A stretch of DNA of 10,137 nt. It comes from CAZBWE01 sp964581905 (GTDB lineage Bacteria; Planctomycetota; Phycisphaerae; Sedimentisphaerales; Anaerobacaceae). A program made the translations under genes and the position numbers. Positions 6,518-10,137 of the stretch are shown here, piece by piece. The notes under the pieces were generated by a model that was not told where the DNA came from, made no database searches, and saw nothing but the letters and a program-made list of their open reading frames with translations. Numbering within the stretch: position 1 is the stretch's first letter; every line of letters starts with the position of its first letter. The stretch lies in NCBI GenBank assembly GCA_964581905.1, contig CAZOQJ010000085.1:1-10137 (forward strand), read 5' to 3'.

Positions 6518-6545
6518 AATCAGTGTAAATCCGTGAAATCCGTGG
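6518..6545. repeat. 9-bp tandem repeat (AAATCCGTG) beside the GspK-like stop codon
   Basis: AAATCCGTG occurs twice in direct succession (6527-6544), preceded by a variant, AATCAGTGT (6518-6526). The block ends 7 bp before the stop codon of the minus-strand gene at 6552. From memory, similar phrases occur between genes in various bacterial genomes, so it may be one copy of a dispersed family. Confidence 0.7.
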
Positions 6546-6551
6546 TTAAAA

Positions 6552-9140
6552 TCATCTTGGATCGGGAACTGGGTGCAGGGCAACGATTCTTACCTTGTCG
6601 CTGGGAGAATAGGCATTGCTTCTATCGAGTATAGCTACGACCCTTTTCTGTGGCCCGTCTTCGCCGATACGAACGAGTATATAAACCGTAAAGACATCGC
6701 TTCGCACAGTAACAAGATTACTAATCCGTGCGAAAATAACGTCTCGCTCTTCAATATCATCTTCTACACCATCGCTATGCGTCAAATCAGGAAAACCGGA
6801 TAAGTCGGCACTATCTCTGCCGTATCTGCGAATGTCAAACCAAGTATTGTAAGAGCCTGTATTGGCCAAATCGTGCGTAATGTTTAATAACTCTAATATA
6901 CTCGCAAAACCGGGTTCCTCCCTCACCGATATTGGTGGAGATAGGTCGCATGGGTCCCACATCCCTCTTGCTCTACCAAGTGAATAATCCACGAAACCGG
7001 GTAATAGCTGTAAATGATCCCTGTAAGCAACTATTGCCTGGGCGATTGTAGGTTCCATCCACGGTAGTTGAGCGATAACAAACCACGGCGCGGTATTGAT
7101 ATTGAGCCGGCCTTTTACCCGTACCTCATTCGGGTCAGATACGTATTCAGACGGAGGCCAAACGGTCAGATAATTAAATATCTGCTGGTAGATAGATTTC
7201 GATAAATCCAAACGTGCAGTAGCTTCTATATCGTTTGGCCCTATAGAATTTGGACCTTCCGAATAAGCGCTCTTGACAAAGACCATTCCTGTTTCGCCGA
7301 TATTCTTAAATCCTTTACCCTCATAGACGTTAGGGTCAAGGTAAGGATGTGCCTGAATCCTATCTAAGTTGCTGGTGTCGGTGTAGCTATTTGAACTACC
7401 GGGAGTTGGAGAACCTGATTCGCTTGCAGAATCATCCCACAGGCGCTTTATACACTTGTGCTTGTTTATATCGCGCTGCAAGCTGCGGAAACCATCGCCC
7501 AAGACTAACCAATCCGGCACTTGTTTTTTGTCAACCGGAATATAAGCAGTTACATCAGCGACATAACGCTGCAAGGTTATATCACTATTTTCGTTAAAAT
7601 CAAAAATAGAATTTTCCACGACAGCATTGTTCGCATCCACGCCAAATGCTGCAAAGCCACAAGGGTCTTGGTTTTGTATTACATAATAATCTTTTTCCCC
7701 CCCAGGCCATGAATCAATATTATAAATAGGCGTGCCGTCAACAACAAGCTGCCAGATATTGGCAACTGATATATCATCTTCAGAGTAGGGCTTGTGAAGC
7801 TCGACCGCATAAGACTTGTAAGTAACTGGTGGGTCACCTGCAGTAACAGCATTATAAACCACTTCGGATATATAAACACACGGCCGTTCAAATCCATAAT
7901 ATCCGTTGAAAACTGTGACGTTCGGCCCATCCGTATCTACATAGTCTTTTATATTAACAGCCATCTGGGCGGCCAGACTATTGGGGTCAACGACTCCACC
8001 GCGTATCAATCCCTCCCGTATCGCACCATACAGTAAATATTCATTGCTGTCATTGACATTAAGCATCTTTGTTCCATCCGGCCCAATAATCCGGTCCATA
8101 TTGTAGATAGTCGATATATGGCGATAGTCATAGATGTTGGCGTCAGAAAAGTCGTAGCTGACCCTGTGTCCCCAGAATCTGGGGAGGGTATTAATCTCAC
8201 TTGGAGAGGTTAAGGGCATTTCGAGGCCGCCCTTGAAGGCGTTTGTCCAGAGACTTTCGATTCTGGTTGTCATCCGGTCATTATTCAAAATGTAACGGTT
8301 GCGGAGTACAAGCTCGTCACCGATATCAAAAGGCGTATATTCCCCAATTGAACCATAATATTGCCAGATGACATTTTGCTCATATAGCGTCAAATTGTTT
8401 GATTCATTCCCACACCTGAAATCCAGCAGTCTATCCTCTTTCTCTCCCGGGTAAGTAATATGTGTATTATCCCTTCCAGCCAAAGCCATAAGATTGATTT
8501 GCAATTGGCTCGAACCATCAACTCGGCGGGGGTCAAGATTATTAGGGTCAAATTCGTAGGCGGTATTAACATTTAGCATCCCGCCGTTATCGACAATTCT
8601 CACTGCTGCATAAATGGATTTTCCCTTGCTGCTGGTTATATGCGGTATCCTCACCCAGACGGAATCCGATACGCCGTCACCATCGGCATCGGCGGGGGAA
8701 ATAATAGTAGTATTTGAATCTCCAACTGTGACAGGGTCCTGATAATCAGGTATAATCGCTGCCTGTAACCCCGGACTTGGAATCGAAAATTTGTTATAGA
8801 TATCGCTTATCTGTCGCCAGAAATAATCGCTGCCGGATTGATACGGCTCAAGGCAGGCCAGCCAGCTATTGTTAGCATCAGGATAGTCGTAATATTCCTC
8901 ATTTACATCTGGCACGTCCGAGGCCAATTCCTGCGATATCTTTGCGATGACTGTTTCGACAGCGTAATTTAGCTCTTTGTTCTCCGACAAGCCGGATGTT
9001 GCCATCTTGTCCAGCCGGCTGACCAGAACGAACATAACACCTACGATAGCCAGCAGGCTCGTCAAAACCACCGTCAGTATAAGAGCCGAACCCACAAAGG
9101 ATTCGTGGCTCGTGGCTCGTGTCTTGTATTTTCTTTTCAT
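6552..9140 (-). CDS. GspK-like minor pseudopilin of a type II secretion-type system, oversized
   Basis: An 862-residue protein. The N-terminus is MKRKYK, then TRATSHESFVG, then a hydrophobic helix (ALILTVVLTSLLAIVGVMFVLV, about residues 19-40). Prepilin processing after Gly17 is plausible. Position +5 after that Gly is Leu rather than Glu, as is usual for GspK. A long periplasmic part contains DADGDGVSDSVWVRI (151-165), VDNGGMLNVNTA (183-194) and, near residues 677-708, GRLNINTAPW followed by a helix-hairpin-helix-like stretch (IAQLPWMEPTIAQAIVAYR), which is the hallmark of GspK. GFASILELLNI (about 738-748) is also typical. GspK caps the pseudopilus tip together with I and J, and is normally about 300-350 residues, so this protein is much longer. 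The start at 9140 keeps the prepilin leader short; an ATG at 9206 would add residues encoded by intergenic repeats. The GspJ-like gene lies 49 bp upstream, matching the J-K order. Confidence 0.65.
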   Translation of the reverse strand: MKRKYKTRATSHESFVGSALILTVVLTSLLAIVGVMFVLVSRLDKMATSGLSENKELNYAVETVIAKISQELASDVPDVNEEYYDYPDANNSWLACLEPYQSGSDYFWRQISDIYNKFSIPSPGLQAAIIPDYQDPVTVGDSNTTIISPADADGDGVSDSVWVRIPHITSSKGKSIYAAVRIVDNGGMLNVNTAYEFDPNNLDPRRVDGSSQLQINLMALAGRDNTHITYPGEKEDRLLDFRCGNESNNLTLYEQNVIWQYYGSIGEYTPFDIGDELVLRNRYILNNDRMTTRIESLWTNAFKGGLEMPLTSPSEINTLPRFWGHRVSYDFSDANIYDYRHISTIYNMDRIIGPDGTKMLNVNDSNEYLLYGAIREGLIRGGVVDPNSLAAQMAVNIKDYVDTDGPNVTVFNGYYGFERPCVYISEVVYNAVTAGDPPVTYKSYAVELHKPYSEDDISVANIWQLVVDGTPIYNIDSWPGGEKDYYVIQNQDPCGFAAFGVDANNAVVENSIFDFNENSDITLQRYVADVTAYIPVDKKQVPDWLVLGDGFRSLQRDINKHKCIKRLWDDSASESGSPTPGSSNSYTDTSNLDRIQAHPYLDPNVYEGKGFKNIGETGMVFVKSAYSEGPNSIGPNDIEATARLDLSKSIYQQIFNYLTVWPPSEYVSDPNEVRVKGRLNINTAPWFVIAQLPWMEPTIAQAIVAYRDHLQLLPGFVDYSLGRARGMWDPCDLSPPISVREEPGFASILELLNITHDLANTGSYNTWFDIRRYGRDSADLSGFPDLTHSDGVEDDIEERDVIFARISNLVTVRSDVFTVYILVRIGEDGPQKRVVAILDRSNAYSPSDKVRIVALHPVPDPR
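9103..9121. repeat. 7-bp tandem repeat (TCGTGGC) in the GspK-like N-terminal coding region
   Basis: TCGTGGC occurs twice, followed by a partial third copy (TCGTG). On the minus strand it encodes TRATSHE, the cytoplasmic leader just before the prepilin helix. It looks like a short dispersed repeat absorbed into the coding sequence. Confidence 0.7.
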
Positions 9141-9162
9141 TTCTCTTATCAATTCAATAAAC

Positions 9163-9190
9163 GATGAACAATGAACTATGAACAACGAAC
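9163..9190. repeat. short degenerate repeat between the GspJ-like and GspK-like genes
   Basis: A degenerate repeat of the form GATGAACAAT-GAACTATGAAC-AACGAAC fills most of the 49-bp gap between the two pseudopilin genes and touches the stop codon of the GspJ-like gene (9190-9192). No promoter is apparent here, which agrees with co-transcription. Confidence 0.65.
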
Positions 9191-10137
9191 TAATCCAAAT
9201 AAACAATATACGTAAAGGTCCTGCCGTCTTTTATAACACCCTTGGAATCATACAACGTAAAAGTAAACTTCAGCGCCCGTCCAAGACCGGGAATCAAATT
9301 AAAATTCGTTTCGTTTAGAAGATTAGGGTCATAGCTGAATGTCCTGAGAGAAACAAGGCCGTAAGGATACAAGACTCCAGGAACACTGCATGGGTCAATT
9401 ATATCACCATCTAAGTAAAAGTCCGTATCATCCGTCAAATCCCCGTCGCCATCAGGGTTAACCTCCGGCACCCATCGCCATTTCCCTTGGATATTATCCC
9501 AAGACCAGCCCTGAATCTTGAACTCACCTACGCCCTCACACAAGAGCATATGGATTGAATTCGGGTCGGCAGGATTAGCCGTGGCTCCCATCAAAAATCT
9601 ATACTCAACAGCAGAGTCGGCTCTAACATTACTGATAACAGAAAGCATATATTTTTTGTAATCCCAGGATATATTCTTCCACTGTTCCAGGGTTGTCTTA
9701 TCGTACTCAAAACGATTGTTCCACTCGTACCATTCGTCGTTGTTGTGCGGGAACTCATTAGGGTCCAGAAAATCATAGAGGTCATTGTTATCCGTGTAAA
9801 TATGCTGCGTCCTTGCCAGTATTCGCTTATCCGGGGATTGGTTTTCAGGTTGAACTTCAGGCGATGTGTAGTTTGTAAAATCACCTCTTTTTGCGAGCAT
9901 ATAACTGATTCTTGCGACATTACCCTGGATGATTTTGTGGTTTACCCCATAGGATTGGAAATCGCCATCGGCAAAAAACATTATACGGTCAAATCTCTCG
10001 TATGAATTTGGGTCGGTAGGGTCGGCTCCGTACTTCGCATGCGCCACCCAAACCGCGAAAATTTCGCCGTCTTTGCACAGGCCCTGAAAGTCGGCGTTGA
10101 GCTGGTCGGTAATGGCCCGCAGCTTTCGCATAATCTC
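9190..10137 (-). CDS. GspJ-like pseudopilin, C-terminal 315 residues (cut by window edge)
   Basis: The frame is open to the right edge (EIMRKLRAITDQL), so the true start and prepilin helix lie outside. The visible part begins with an amphipathic helix (RKLRAITDQLNADFQGL) like the one that follows the prepilin helix in GspJ/PulJ. It continues with a beta-rich domain (GEIFAVWVAHAKYG, RFDRIMFFADGDFQSYG). It ends with LPGLGRALKFTFTLYDSK-type residues and FTYIVYLD, matching the end of GspJ, where a final pair of strands carries a phrase of this kind. A DGDGDLTDDTDFYLDGD stretch near the C-terminus could bind calcium. The protein is probably longer than the usual GspJ of about 200 residues. It lies directly upstream of the GspK-like gene on the same strand. 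The assignment rests on position and pattern; another planctomycete prepilin-type protein is possible. Confidence 0.5.
   Translation of the reverse strand, partial: EIMRKLRAITDQLNADFQGLCKDGEIFAVWVAHAKYGADPTDPNSYERFDRIMFFADGDFQSYGVNHKIIQGNVARISYMLAKRGDFTNYTSPEVQPENQSPDKRILARTQHIYTDNNDLYDFLDPNEFPHNNDEWYEWNNRFEYDKTTLEQWKNISWDYKKYMLSVISNVRADSAVEYRFLMGATANPADPNSIHMLLCEGVGEFKIQGWSWDNIQGKWRWVPEVNPDGDGDLTDDTDFYLDGDIIDPCSVPGVLYPYGLVSLRTFSYDPNLLNETNFNLIPGLGRALKFTFTLYDSKGVIKDGRTFTYIVYLD

Noticed and set aside
6573..8200. Many short open frames overlapping the GspK-like gene on both strands
   Set aside because: They are shadows of the long minus-strand gene, with low-complexity or unlikely translations.
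9141..9206. Upstream start (MFIWISSLFIVHCSS) for the GspK-like protein
   Set aside because: The added residues are encoded by the intergenic repeat and overlap the end of the GspJ-like gene; the start at 9140 gives a normal short prepilin leader.

Overview
The window most likely comes from the chromosome of a planctomycete, probably class Phycisphaerae. This is inferred from style, not from a marker gene. The clues are a dockerin-type-I-like pair of calcium loops in a short secreted protein, very large GspK/GspJ-like pseudopilin proteins with 'LNVNTA/LNINTA' and 'DADGDG' motifs, a multi-domain secreted protein with carbohydrate-binding-like repeats, and short tandem repeats between genes. GC content is moderate. 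Most coding starts have a recognisable Shine-Dalgarno sequence, but several do not.

Layout. (1) Positions 1-883, minus strand: a three-helix DUF2752 membrane protein followed 38 bp later by the 5' part of serA (phosphoglycerate dehydrogenase), which runs off the left edge. (2) Positions 954-6211, plus strand: an inositol-monophosphatase-family enzyme, a secreted protein with a dockerin-like motif, a 107-residue membrane protein, and a 1003-residue secreted protein. Gaps are 29, 10 and 74 bp, so the four genes may be co-transcribed. The last protein has a zinc phospholipase C/P1-nuclease-like head, a beta-rich middle and a Cys/Trp-rich tail of repeated carbohydrate-binding-like modules. (3) Positions 6212-6551: a gene-free convergent gap with an array of eight 21-bp units, broken twice by related 20-bp segments, followed by a 9-bp repeat that nearly reaches the next stop codon. 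(4) Positions 6552-10137, minus strand: an 862-residue GspK-like minor pseudopilin, preceded by the C-terminal part of a GspJ-like protein that enters from the right edge. Short repeats fill the gap between these two and also encode part of the GspK-like N-terminus.

How the genes relate. SerA and the IMPase-family enzyme are metabolic and look unrelated to the rest. The dockerin-like protein, the small membrane protein and the PLC-like protein may form an export or cell-surface unit. The GspJ-GspK pair matches the J-K order of type II secretion operons and belongs to a secretion or pseudopilus machine. Its convergent neighbour encodes an obviously exported enzyme-like protein, but a functional link is only a possibility.

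The most unusual items are the PLC-like protein, whose predicted mature N-terminus is the zinc-binding Trp and whose tail differs sharply in base composition from its head, and the hierarchical 21-bp array.
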